A stretch of 34,576 nucleotides of DNA, taken from contig JAJPKB010000635.1 of assembly GCA_021323915.1 (NCBI GenBank), forward strand, positions 1 through 34,576, written 5' to 3'. Numbering within the stretch: position 1 is the stretch's first letter; each line of letters begins with the position of its first letter. The notes beneath the pieces are model-generated. The model searched no databases and had not been told where the DNA came from. It was given only the letters and a program-made list of their open reading frames with translations. The DNA is from Chloroflexota bacterium. Lineage in GTDB: Bacteria > Chloroflexota > UBA6077 > FW602-bin22 > CADDYW01. The position numbers were made by a program, and so were the translations under genes. Shown piece after piece: positions 18,632-28,254 of this stretch.

Positions 18632-20296
18632 TCACGTCTCCGCGCTTCCCCGTGGCCACCGTAGACGTGCCACCAGATCCGGTCGGCTAGCCGCGATCAT
18701 TCTTTCCCGGGGGGTCTGCCCATCGGCGTTCCGAGCTTCGATGTCGGCCCCTCGGGAGATCAGGAGATCGATGACCTCTCCGGCCTCGGGCGTCTCCGGC
18801 TTCAGGCAGTGGAGCGGGGTCTCGCCAAGCTCGTCGCGGACGTTGACGAGCGAGGGATCGCCGTCGAGCAGACGGCGCAACCGGTCCGTCAGGCCAAACC
18901 GCGCGGCGTCGTGAACGCCCGCGCGCGGACGGAGCACCTCGACCACGCGCTCGGCGTTGTGGTGATAGGCCCAGCCCAACGGGGTGGCATGGAACCGTGA
19001 GTCTCGCAGGGTGACGCGGGCGCCGTGCTTCAGGAGCAGCTCGATCACCGGCAGCCGACGCTCGTCGTACCGGTGCGGATCGCCACCCGCGCCCAGCGGA
19101 ACCCCTGCCGCCAGAAAGTGCAGCACCGCGCCGCCCGGTCGATTGACCCCGGGGACCTCCTGGTTTACCGCGGCCCCCAGCCCGAGCAGGAATTCGACTG
19201 TCTCCAGCCGAGAGTGCAGACACGCGAAATAAAGCGCCTGACTCAGGATGTTCGCGCGCGTCCGCTCGCAGCGGAACCGATTCTCGTAGGGGTCCGCCAG
19301 GCGACCGGCATCCGACGTCAGGCTCCCGTCGGGATTGACGAAGCGCTTGACCACCTCGAGCCTGCCGAGTCCGGCGGCGAAACGCATGTCGAGCGTGGCG
19401 CCGAAACGGGCCAGGAGCTCGGCCAGGTCGGTGAAGCCGAAGCACAGGGCATAGGCCATCGGCATGCCGCTCCCATCAGGCCCGTCCACCGCCGCGCCGC
19501 CCTCGAGCAGCGCACGGGCCACGCCGACAGCGTTGTAGCTGACCGCGGACTTGAGAGGAGTTCCGTTGTCGACGTCCACGTCCGCGCCGGCCTGGATGAG
19601 CGCGCGGGCGAGCTGGTAATCGTTACGGTGCGGATTGCTGCCGTTGAACACCGCCTCTGCCAGGCAGTGAAGCGGGATCGAGTCATTCGGAATCGTGGTC
19701 GGCGTGACGTCAGCACGCACCCAGCGCGGGTTCGCCGCGGTGGGATCCGCGCGAAGCAGCGCGCGGAGACTGTTCAGATCGCCGGACCGAACGGTGGCGA
19801 TCACTTTCTGAACGCCAGGATCGAGATACAAATAGCTTTCGTACTTCCGCCAGAACGCGTAGCCTTGCTCGTTGGCGACGACCAGGCGCGCATCTTCCTC
19901 GGAGAGCGTATTCGCGTCCGGGTCGTAGTGCTGGAATCGCTCCTTAGTGTGGACGCACGAGAGCAGCCGCACTCTGGTATCCCGATCGGCCGCGGCGAAC
20001 GCCGCGCGAAGCCAGGCGACGCGCTTCTCGACGCGTTCGATGCCCTCGACGTGCGATTTGAGCTTCGGCCAGGAGGCGAAGCCATACTCCCGGGCGACGA
20101 CAAGCTGCGCGTCGCTCAGCGACAGCCTCGCGTCGCGAGCGTTTACCGCGGAAAAGGGGGAGAGCCGCGGGTGCACCGCGCAGCGAGCGATCGCTTCGGA
20201 ATCCCCGGCCTGAAGGCGTCTCAGAAGATCCTTTGCCTGACGGCGGAGCTGAAGCAGATTGGGACGAGGAGGCAAGGTAGCGCTCACGACGAACAT
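18632..20296 (-). CDS. Ankyrin-repeat protein
   Basis: Several ankyrin-like units (e.g. GETPLHCLKPETPEAGEVIDLLISRGADIEARNADGQTPRE); N-terminal LPPRPNLLQLRRQAKDLLRRLQAGD. Confidence 0.85.
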   Translation of the reverse strand: MFVVSATLPPRPNLLQLRRQAKDLLRRLQAGDSEAIARCAVHPRLSPFSAVNARDARLSLSDAQLVVAREYGFASWPKLKSHVEGIERVEKRVAWLRAAFAAADRDTRVRLLSCVHTKERFQHYDPDANTLSEEDARLVVANEQGYAFWRKYESYLYLDPGVQKVIATVRSGDLNSLRALLRADPTAANPRWVRADVTPTTIPNDSIPLHCLAEAVFNGSNPHRNDYQLARALIQAGADVDVDNGTPLKSAVSYNAVGVARALLEGGAAVDGPDGSGMPMAYALCFGFTDLAELLARFGATLDMRFAAGLGRLEVVKRFVNPDGSLTSDAGRLADPYENRFRCERTRANILSQALYFACLHSRLETVEFLLGLGAAVNQEVPGVNRPGGAVLHFLAAGVPLGAGGDPHRYDERRLPVIELLLKHGARVTLRDSRFHATPLGWAYHHNAERVVEVLRPRAGVHDAARFGLTDRLRRLLDGDPSLVNVRDELGETPLHCLKPETPEAGEVIDLLISRGADIEARNADGQTPRERMIAASRPDLVARLRWPRGSAET

Positions 20297-20517
20297 CCTT
20301 GAACAGGCCGATCGAGCCGAGCCACATCGCCATGGCGTCCATCGAGGTCGACTGCTGGACCCGCGCGTTCAAGCGGAGCGCACCTCGACCACGGCCCGGA
20401 GCCAGGAGATTATCCCGCACCGCGGCTGCGCGGTCGGTCCCACCTGGTCAGTCTAGAGATTCATCGCCGGGGGAGAGGGACGGCGGGTATAGCCTGGCGG
20501 ATCGTCGATGGTTCGGA

Positions 20518-21849
20518 TCAGCCGCATGCCTCGTTGAAGACGAGGGGAAAGAAGATCCGGTACGACAATTTCGCGTTGGTGTGGCTTTCCATGCTGGCGA
20601 TTCTCCGCGCGGCGGCGAGTGCCCCGGACGCGTCGACCCGCCCGTAGGCGACGGACGAGCTGGGACAGCCTCCTCCGATGGCGACCGAGCCCTGCTCGAT
20701 CGCCTGGTCGACTTGGGAGTTGGAGAGGCCCGTATCCACCGACCAGACGAGCGCGGCGACTGCCGAGACGTACGGCGCGGCCATCGAAGTGCCGCTCTCC
20801 GACGCGTAGCCGGTGGAGCTCACGAAGCTCGGGACGGTGCTCCAGATACCGACGCCCGGCGCCGCGACGGCGATGTCCGACCCGCGATTCGAAAACGACG
20901 CGATAGCATCGTTCTGATCGGTCGCCGCGACGGATAGCACGTCGGGAATCGAGGCCGGATAGAACGGCTGGCTCGAGCCGTCGTTCCCCGCCGCGGCGAC
21001 CAGCACCGCCCCTTTGTTCCAGGCGTATTGGACCGCCTGGCTCAGGACTGGGTCCGGCGCGGTTCCTCCGAAGCTCAGATTGATGACGTTCGCGCCCGAA
21101 TCGGCCGCGTAGTGGATGGATTGGGCGATGTCGCTATCCGCCAGATTTCCGGTGCAGTCCGCTGCCTTAATCACGAGAATCGTGGCTCCGGGTGCCAGTC
21201 CGGCGACGCCGATGCCGTTGTCGAACGCCGCAGCGACGATGCCGCCGACGTGGGTTCCGTGCCCCTCGTCGTCCTGCACACCATTGATCGGCGGACACGT
21301 CGAGCTTGGCGAGCTGACGAAGGTCTTGCCGGCGATCAGGTGGATTGGCCGGTCGGGATGGCTGAAATCGTACCCGGTGTCGATAACCGCCACCGTCACG
21401 CTCGGCGAGCCGAGCGTCGTCTGCCAGGCGGTGGGAGCGTCGATTTTCGGCAATGCCCACTGCTCGGGATAATACGGGTCGTCGGGGATCATCAAGACGT
21501 GCCGAACGTAATCCGGCGACGCCACGTCAACGAGCCCGCTCTGCCGCAGTCGCCCGGCCGCGGCCTCCTCCTGCCCGGCTGCGACTCGAATCTTCAGGAT
21601 GCCCAGCTGCTGAATCGGTACCGGAGCTGCCAGCGCCCCAGCCACGCCGAGGATCCGCGCCTGATCGGCTCCCGGCTTGGCCTCGACCAGCACGATTCCG
21701 CTGACGAGGGGTTGGGTAGCCGTGGAGCCGGCGGGAGGGGTGGCGCGGCCAGCCGAAGCAGAGGACTGCCAGCCCGCGAGCCCGAGCGCCGTGGCGAGTA
21801 GCAGACCGATCAACAGCCGTCGCCAATTCCGGCGTTCCACGTGAAACAC
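20518..21849 (-). CDS. S8 family serine peptidase (subtilisin-like), with N-terminal signal/TM segment
   Basis: Catalytic triad motifs VAVIDTGYDFSHPD, GHGTHVGGIVAA, SGTSMAAPYVSAVAAL. Confidence 0.95.
   Translation of the reverse strand: MFHVERRNWRRLLIGLLLATALGLAGWQSSASAGRATPPAGSTATQPLVSGIVLVEAKPGADQARILGVAGALAAPVPIQQLGILKIRVAAGQEEAAAGRLRQSGLVDVASPDYVRHVLMIPDDPYYPEQWALPKIDAPTAWQTTLGSPSVTVAVIDTGYDFSHPDRPIHLIAGKTFVSSPSSTCPPINGVQDDEGHGTHVGGIVAAAFDNGIGVAGLAPGATILVIKAADCTGNLADSDIAQSIHYAADSGANVINLSFGGTAPDPVLSQAVQYAWNKGAVLVAAAGNDGSSQPFYPASIPDVLSVAATDQNDAIASFSNRGSDIAVAAPGVGIWSTVPSFVSSTGYASESGTSMAAPYVSAVAALVWSVDTGLSNSQVDQAIEQGSVAIGGGCPSSSVAYGRVDASGALAAARRIASMESHTNAKLSYRIFFPLVFNEACG
21834..21849. promoter_or_regulatory. 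parS: parS-like site CGTTCCACGTGAAACA overlapping the subtilase start codon
   Basis: 15/16 match to TGTTNCACGTGAAACA; 15 bp from the parB stop codon. Confidence 0.87.
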
Positions 21850-21864
21850 CCCCGCGTGTGGCGC

Positions 21865-22722
21865 CTACGACCGAGTCATTGCCTCGTAGAGCCCCTGAAG
21901 CTGCTCGTCGTTATAGAAGTGGATGATCAAGCGACCACCGTTCCCGCGTCGGACGACTTCGACCCGGGTGCCCAGCGCCTCCCGGAAAAGCTCTTCGATC
22001 TGGCGCGCCTCCGGATCCGGCGTCGGCGCCGCGCGCTCGCGCGTTCCGGACGGATTGTCGCGCCGCTGTCGGACGAGCTCTTCGGTTTGACGGACCGATA
22101 GCTGCCTCGCGACAACCTCGAGAAAGAGCGCCAGCACCTCGTCCGCCTCGCTCGCCCCGAGCAGGGCGCGAGCGTGCCCCTCGGAGATCTCTCCCCGCGC
22201 CAGCGCCTGGCGCACCGAGTCCGGCAATCCCAGCAGCCGCAGGCTGTTGGCGATCGTCGGCCGGCTCCGGCCCACGCGCCGCGCGACCTGTTCCTGAGTG
22301 AGGCCGAAGTCGGCCACCAGCTGCTGGTACGCCGCCGCCTCTTCGAGCGGGTTCAGGTCGGCTCGCTGAAGGTTCTCGACGAGCGCAAGCTCGAGCATCC
22401 CTTCCGGCGTCACGTCTTTGATCGCCGCCGGAATCCGCTCCAAACCCGCCTGCTTCGCCGCCGTCCACCGCCGCTCGCCCGCGATCAGGATGAACCCTTC
22501 ACCGCCTTCGGCCCGGGTCACGACGATCGGCTGGAGCACACCGTGGTCGCGGATGGAGCTGGCGAGCTCGGACAACTCTTCCGGGTCCATACGCTGACGG
22601 GGCTGCCGCGGATTCGGTCGGATCTCGTCGACCGGAATCTCGGCGACCCCCGTCCCGGCAGTTGGAATCAGCGCGCCCAGTCCTCGCCCAAGTCCACCTC
22701 TTCCCGCGACCACGTTCGACAC
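21865..22722 (-). CDS. parB: Chromosome partitioning protein ParB
   Basis: GRGLGALIP, IRPNPRQPRQ, LIAGERRWTAAKQAGL, ALVENLQRADLNPLEEAAAYQQL, HTH QEQVARRVGRSRPTIANSLRLL. Confidence 0.96.
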   Translation of the reverse strand: MSNVVAGRGGLGRGLGALIPTAGTGVAEIPVDEIRPNPRQPRQRMDPEELSELASSIRDHGVLQPIVVTRAEGGEGFILIAGERRWTAAKQAGLERIPAAIKDVTPEGMLELALVENLQRADLNPLEEAAAYQQLVADFGLTQEQVARRVGRSRPTIANSLRLLGLPDSVRQALARGEISEGHARALLGASEADEVLALFLEVVARQLSVRQTEELVRQRRDNPSGTRERAAPTPDPEARQIEELFREALGTRVEVVRRGNGGRLIIHFYNDEQLQGLYEAMTRS

Positions 22723-22837
22723 TCCTCATTCGTACGCCCGGACCTTGCTCGACCGAGCTGACGGTCGCGTTTTATCACAACGACCCGTTGGTGGCAAGCC
22801 GCGAAGACCGTTGTATCCCCTCAGGCAGCACCGTTCG

Positions 22838-23347
22838 TCAACGGGCGTTTCGCGGCGCAATCACCGCTGGGCGCCGTCGACGGACAAACACCCGGCCGGC
22901 AAGTGGGACCAATGCGAAAACGCACCGATGGGCGAACGCATCGCCGATCCGGCCATAGATCGTAGTAACGCCGCGCGTCGGGATGCGCGCCAGCAAAATG
23001 CCGCTCTCGCCGGCGCGGCCACGCTGACAGGCGCGAGCCAATGAGGCGGTCAGCACCGTAGGGCAGGGTGTAATGGATTCCCCGGAGCAGCGGCAACGCG
23101 ATCAGACCGACGATCAAATCAAAGAGAGTGCCTTCACCCCCGCGCCTGCCGACGAGGATGCTCACAGCACAAGCGACGAAGACCGATAGCAGCGCGACCC
23201 GCGCGTGCGGCGTGGTGTGGACAAAGCGCAAAAGGAAGATCGGGGCAATCCACGCCGCCAGGGGACGACCGATTGGTACGCCACGAAGGGCAGGAGCAGA
23301 AGTCCGATCAGCGGCCAGAGCCACTTCACACAATCGGCTCTGCCCAT
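22838..23347 (-). pseudogene. Decayed apolipoprotein N-acyltransferase-like (CN-hydrolase) gene: N-terminal TM remnants in two frames followed by a C-terminal remnant in another frame
   Basis: MGRADCVKWLWPLIGLLLLPFVAYQ (frame 1), VPIGRPLAAWIAPIFLLRFVHTTPHARV...ALPLLRGIHYTLPYGADRLIGSRL (frame 2), ARIPTRGVTTIYGRIGDAFAHRCVFALV (C-terminus-like, frame 3); most of the catalytic domain is missing. Confidence 0.55.
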
Positions 23348-23663
23348 CGCACCGTCTCCTCGTCGCCCGCCCCAGGAGACAACGTAACCACGAAAAGTCG
23401 CCGGCCGCGTCGCGGACGGTCAATCGCGGGTCAAAGCACGCTCATGATTTGGAGATTTGGCGCACCTTCACCTGACCCCGGTGCAGCCGGCGCGGCGGGT
23501 CGGTGCAGACTTTGGTGACACGGCTCGGTGACCCACGCAAGCGGTCGCTCGTCATGGACGCCGCGATGGGCGACGACTTCAGCCCATGCGTTCATCCTTT
23601 CACATCCACCAATTGGAATGGCAGCGCCGGACAAGGCATTAGCCACTCGCCTCGGGCCGCGCT

Positions 23664-24386
23664 TCAGTCCCCCTTCCGGCAGCGGCCGAAGAACAGCCAG
23701 GGAACTTCCCGGTTTCCCGGATGGAGACGTCCGCGCTCGCCGGTTTCTGGCGGCTCGATCGTTCGCTCGATCTGTAGACCGGCCGCGACCAGCGCATTGA
23801 GGTAGGTGCTCAGCATGCGGTGATGGGCTCCGACCTTGCCACGAACCCCGGCGAGATTCTCCGAGCGCCAGAACCTCTCGACGAAGTATCCACTGACTCC
23901 GCGACAAGCCTTTCCGTCGGAATGAACGAGCCACTCCGAGCCTGGCGTCTGAAAGCAAGGGTGGACGATCGAGAAGGCGAACCAGCCGCCGGTCCTCAGA
24001 ATCCGGTGGACCGTCTGAACCACGGCGTCGAGATCCGGAATGTCCATCAAGGCCAGGTGGCAGGCGACGCCGTCGAAAGATTCGTCGCGCACCGCGTCGA
24101 GAGTTTGCGCGTCCCCGTAGAGATAGCCGACGCCAAGCGGCTCGTCGCGCTCGTAGCGCCGGGCGATCTCGAGCATTCGGCGCGAGAGGTCGATCCCGAC
24201 TACGCTGGCTCCGCGCCGCGCGAGCGCCCGCGCCAGAATTCCCTGGCCGCAGGCGAGGTCGCAGAGCCGCTGCCCGGCCACGTCTCCGACGATCACCAGA
24301 AAAGGAGACAGCGTGGCATCGTTTGAGATCGCTGGCGCGATCTCATCGTACCAGTCGGCGATGTCGTCGTACGGGGTCGCCTGCAT
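23664..24386 (-). CDS. Class I SAM-dependent methyltransferase
   Basis: GQRLCDLACGQGILARALARRGASVVGIDLSRRMLEIARR motif I and downstream fold. Confidence 0.93.
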   Translation of the reverse strand: MQATPYDDIADWYDEIAPAISNDATLSPFLVIVGDVAGQRLCDLACGQGILARALARRGASVVGIDLSRRMLEIARRYERDEPLGVGYLYGDAQTLDAVRDESFDGVACHLALMDIPDLDAVVQTVHRILRTGGWFAFSIVHPCFQTPGSEWLVHSDGKACRGVSGYFVERFWRSENLAGVRGKVGAHHRMLSTYLNALVAAGLQIERTIEPPETGERGRLHPGNREVPWLFFGRCRKGD

Positions 24387-24419
24387 GCCCCCTGCTCTCC
24401 GGGTGACCCGGCGGCCGAC

Positions 24420-27400
24420 TCAGGTCGAGTAGTACTTCGCCTCGGGGTGGTGCGCGACCAGCGCCGCGGTCGACTGCTCCGGCATGAACTGCCAGCCGTC
24501 GGTGAGGCGCATGCCGGCCTGCTCGATGCGCAGGAGGCGTGCGAGCTTCTCGTGCTCGCTCAGCTCCGGACACGCCGGATAGCCCCAGGAGTAGCGGCGC
24601 CCCTGCTCCGCCGGAATACCAAGCTCCTGACGCACCCGCGCGTGGACGTACTCCGCGAGCGCCTCGGCGCACTGGGTCGCGAAGCCGTGGAGGTAGTAGC
24701 TCTCGGTGTACTTGCCCTGGCGGTTCAGCTCGTCGCACAGCTCGTCGGCGCAGCGACCGACCGTTACCGCCTGGAGCGGCAGAACGTCGACGCGGCCCGA
24801 GCCAACCTCCGCGAAATAGTCGGCGAGACAAAGCCGCTCGTTCGCCGGTTGGCGCGGGAAGCTGAACCGCTCGAGCACGCGCGCCGCGTCGGATCCCGCG
24901 CCGGTGCGCAGCCGGGCCAGCCCCTCGCCATCGTTCGGATCGTAGACGAGAACGTCGTTACCATCCGCCTGGGCCGGGAAGTATCCGTAGACCGCTTCGG
25001 GCTGGATGTCGCCGCGGTCGCGCGCCGCGCGCTTCAGCTCTTCGAGGCGTGGATAGTACTCTTCTTCGAGTAGCTTTTCCCAGGCGCTGCCTTCGCGGTT
25101 CTTCGCTCCCCAGTGCAGGCGGAAAAGCGTCTTGAGGTCCAGGTGCTTGAACACGTCGTCGAGCGGAATCGGCGCGCGGGCCTCCGCCGCGGTCGCTCCC
25201 CGGCGCGCCCGCGCGCGGATCGATCCACCCAGCAGACGGACGCCCCAGAACGGGGGCGTCGGAATCGGCACCGCGCGGCTCACCTTGGAGCGCGCCACGA
25301 GCCGCGCGGCCGGATCCACCACCGAGCGGTCCGGACGGTTCTTTCCGAGATCGATCCTGGCTTTTTCGCTGAGCCGGGCGCGGAGCTCGCCTCGTCGGTC
25401 CGGGTCGGTGAGCTTGTCCACCGTCTCCAAACCCTCGAAGGCATCCTTACAATAGAAGACGCCGGGCTCGTACTCGGTGCCCTCGTCGACGTAGAGCGCC
25501 CGATAACCAAATCCGCGGTTGATCGCCGCGCCGCCGATCAGGACCGGATAGTTCAGCCCGCGCCGGTGCAGCTCCTGAACGCAGAGCGGCATCTGCTTCG
25601 AGGTGGTGACGAGCAGCGCGGACAGGCCAATCGCCGTCGCCTGGACCTCCTGGGCCTTGTCGATAATCGTGTTCAACGGCACCTGCTTGCCGAGATCGTA
25701 GACGGTGTAGCCGTTGTTGCTCAGAATCGTGCAGACCAGGTTCTTGCCGATGTCGTGAACGTCTCCGAAAACCGTCGCGACGACTACCTTCCCTTTGGTG
25801 TAGCCCTCTTTCTTCTCCAGGAACTGCTCCAGGTGGGCGACCGATCGCTTCATCACCTCGGCCGACTGGAGCACGAACGGCAGGATCAGCTCGCCCGCCC
25901 CGAAGCGGTCTCCGACGTCCTTCATCGCCGGCAGCAAGATCTCGTTGAGGACCTCGACCGGCGAGTGTCGGGTCAGTGCCTCGTCGATCAGCGCTTCGAT
26001 GTTGTCTTTTTTACGATGGAGGATCTGCTGGTGAATCCGCTGCTCGGCCGGCAGATCGGCAAAGGGATCTCCGGCTTGCCCCCGGTCGGCCTGATCGGGC
26101 TGCTTGGCTTCGAAGTAGTTGATGTACCGGGCAAGCGCGTCCGGTCGTCGGTTGTAGATCAGATCCTCGGCCAGCCCGCGCTCCTCGGCGGGAATATCGG
26201 CGTAAGGCGTGACGTGATTGGGATTGACGATCGCCAGGTCGAGCCCGTGCTTGACGGCGTGATAGAGAAACACGCTGTTCAGCACCGCTCTGGCCTGCTG
26301 ACCAACGCCGAACGACACGTTCGACACGCCCAGGATCGTCAGAACGCCCGGTAAGCGCTCCTTGATCAGCCGAATCCCCTCGAGGGTCTGGATGCCGGAG
26401 TCGACGAGATCCTCCTGGCCGGTCACCAGGGGGAAGGTCTGCACGTCGAAAATCAGCGAATCAGGGGCGAGGCCGTACTCGTCGCGGGCGATGTCGTGGA
26501 TCCGGCGGGCGATCTCGTACTTCCGCTCGGCGGTCTTGGCCATGCCCTGCTCGTCGATCGTCATCGCCACGACGCAGGCGCCGTGCTCGACGGCGAGCGG
26601 CAGGATCGTATCCACGCGCTCGGCGCGGTTCTCAAGGTTGATGGAATTGAGGATGGCGCGGCCGGGATACTGCTTCAGCGCCGTCTCCATCACCTTCCAC
26701 TCGGTGGAGTCGATCACCAGCGGCGCTTCGACGCCCATCGCCAGCTTCTTCACCAGCGCGCGCATCTGGTCGGCCTCGTCGGTCCGCTCGGTCATGGCCA
26801 CACAGACGTCGAGGGCGTGTGCGCCGCCCTCGACCTGGTCGCGCGCGACCTGGAGCACGCCGTCGTAGTCGTCCTTGATCAGCATGCGCTTGACCGCCCG
26901 GGACCCCACCGAGTTCACCCGCTCGCCAACCAGCATCGGCGCGGGCTCCTGGCGAAGCGGAATGGCACGCATGCCACTCGACACCATCGGCGCCGAGGCG
27001 ACCTCGCGGCGCCGGGGCTTCCGACCGCCGATCCGCTCGACGACCCGGGCCAGGTGGGCCGGGGTGGTGCCGCAGCAGCCGCCGACGACCGACACCCCCA
27101 GGTCGACGACGAACTCGTAAAGCGCATCCGCGAGCTCAGCCGGCTGCAGAGGGTAGCACTCGCCGGTCGGCGTGTTGAGAGGCAGGCCCGCGTTGGGGAT
27201 GACCGAGATCGGCAGGCGGCTCCGCTCGCAGAGGTAGCGGACCGGCTCGCGCATGTGCTCCGGACCGGTCGAGCAGTTGAGGCCGATGATCTGAATCGGA
27301 AGCGCCTGCAGCGTCGCCAGCACCGCGCCGATGTCCGTCCCGAGGAGCATGCGTCCGGTCAGGTCCAGCGTCACCTGGGCCTGGATCGGCACCCGGCGCC

Positions 27401-27962
27401 CGGTACGCTTGAACGTCCGCACGATTCCAGCGATCGCCGCCCTGGTCTCGAGGATATCCTGCTGGGTCTCGATCAGCAGCAGGTCGACGCCGGCTTCGAT
27501 CAGCGCCCGCGCCTGCTCGCCGTAGACGTTCGCCAGCTCATCGAACGTGACGTTGCCGAGGGTCGGATCGTCGGATGACGGCAGCATACCCGTCGGTCCG
27601 AGCGAGCCGGCCACGAAGATCGGGTGCGTTGGGGTCGCGAAGGCGGCGGCGGCTCGGCGTGCGATCTCGACCGCGGCGCGATTGATCTCGTCGTGGCGGT
27701 CTTGCAGCCCGTACTCGGCGAGCTTGAGCCGGCTCGCTTGAAACGTGTTCGTTTCCAGCACGTCCACGCCCACCGTGCAGAAACCGGCGTGAATCCGCTC
27801 GATCACGTCGGGGCGGGTGACGCTCAGGAAGTCGTTACAACCGACCTTGCCGCCAAAGTCCTCCGCGCCCAGGTTGAAGGTCTGGATCGACGACCCCATC
27901 GCGCCGTCGAAGATGACGACGCGCTCGGCCAGGACGTCCAAGAAGCTCGGGTGCTTTTCCAT
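24420..27962 (-). CDS. metH: Cobalamin-dependent methionine synthase
   Basis: About 1180 aa: Hcy-binding (FDGAMGSSIQ, GGCCGTTPAH), pterin-binding (GERVNSVGSRAVK), B12-binding (VFGDVHDIGKNLV), reactivation domain (YSWGYPACPELSEHEKL). Start placed at MEKHPSFL. Confidence 0.96.
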   Translation of the reverse strand: MEKHPSFLDVLAERVVIFDGAMGSSIQTFNLGAEDFGGKVGCNDFLSVTRPDVIERIHAGFCTVGVDVLETNTFQASRLKLAEYGLQDRHDEINRAAVEIARRAAAAFATPTHPIFVAGSLGPTGMLPSSDDPTLGNVTFDELANVYGEQARALIEAGVDLLLIETQQDILETRAAIAGIVRTFKRTGRRVPIQAQVTLDLTGRMLLGTDIGAVLATLQALPIQIIGLNCSTGPEHMREPVRYLCERSRLPISVIPNAGLPLNTPTGECYPLQPAELADALYEFVVDLGVSVVGGCCGTTPAHLARVVERIGGRKPRRREVASAPMVSSGMRAIPLRQEPAPMLVGERVNSVGSRAVKRMLIKDDYDGVLQVARDQVEGGAHALDVCVAMTERTDEADQMRALVKKLAMGVEAPLVIDSTEWKVMETALKQYPGRAILNSINLENRAERVDTILPLAVEHGACVVAMTIDEQGMAKTAERKYEIARRIHDIARDEYGLAPDSLIFDVQTFPLVTGQEDLVDSGIQTLEGIRLIKERLPGVLTILGVSNVSFGVGQQARAVLNSVFLYHAVKHGLDLAIVNPNHVTPYADIPAEERGLAEDLIYNRRPDALARYINYFEAKQPDQADRGQAGDPFADLPAEQRIHQQILHRKKDNIEALIDEALTRHSPVEVLNEILLPAMKDVGDRFGAGELILPFVLQSAEVMKRSVAHLEQFLEKKEGYTKGKVVVATVFGDVHDIGKNLVCTILSNNGYTVYDLGKQVPLNTIIDKAQEVQATAIGLSALLVTTSKQMPLCVQELHRRGLNYPVLIGGAAINRGFGYRALYVDEGTEYEPGVFYCKDAFEGLETVDKLTDPDRRGELRARLSEKARIDLGKNRPDRSVVDPAARLVARSKVSRAVPIPTPPFWGVRLLGGSIRARARRGATAAEARAPIPLDDVFKHLDLKTLFRLHWGAKNREGSAWEKLLEEEYYPRLEELKRAARDRGDIQPEAVYGYFPAQADGNDVLVYDPNDGEGLARLRTGAGSDAARVLERFSFPRQPANERLCLADYFAEVGSGRVDVLPLQAVTVGRCADELCDELNRQGKYTESYYLHGFATQCAEALAEYVHARVRQELGIPAEQGRRYSWGYPACPELSEHEKLARLLRIEQAGMRLTDGWQFMPEQSTAALVAHHPEAKYYST

Positions 27963-27972
27963 TGGCGTTTCA

Positions 27973-27981
27973 AGTATAGCA
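27973..27981 (-). promoter_or_regulatory. Extended -10 promoter element TGCTATACT for metH
   Basis: On the minus strand, TATACT ends 10 nt upstream of the metH ATG, preceded by TGC. Confidence 0.5.
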
Positions 27982-28005
27982 TACCGCAAACGGCGCGCCG
28001 AATCG

Positions 28006-28034
28006 TTGACAACCGGACGACGGCATGGTAGAGT
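28006..28034 (+). promoter_or_regulatory. Sigma70-like promoter for the thrC leader: TTGACA-N17-TAGAGT with TGG extended -10
   Basis: Direct reading; about 25 nt upstream of the SAM-I riboswitch P1 stem. Confidence 0.7.
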
Positions 28035-28057
28035 ACGGCAACAATCGAATAGCACGC

Positions 28058-28171
28058 GCTCTTATCCAGAGTGGCGGAGGGAAACGGCCCGACGAAGCCC
28101 GGCAACCGGTGGCGCTTCGAGCAGCACACGGTGCCAACTCCGGCAGAGCAATTCTGCGAGATAAGGGGAGC
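28058..28171 (+). ncRNA. SAM-I (S-box) riboswitch
   Basis: CTCTTATCCAGAGTGGCGGAGGGAAACGGCCCGACGAAGCCCGGCAACC...GGTGCCAACTCCGGCAGAG...GCGAGATAAGGGGAG matches the S-box core and P1 closure. Confidence 0.95.
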
Positions 28172-28181
28172 GGTAAAGCAG

Positions 28182-28209
28182 ACGCCCCTGCCATCGCGGG
28201 GGCGATTTT
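28182..28209 (+). terminator. Candidate riboswitch-controlled terminator after the SAM-I aptamer
   Basis: CGCCCC...GGGGCG hairpin followed by ATTTTGTT; U-run is short. Confidence 0.5.
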
Positions 28210-28254
28210 GTTATCGCGAGCTGGAAAAAGAGAGAGCGGCGCACAATTACATAA

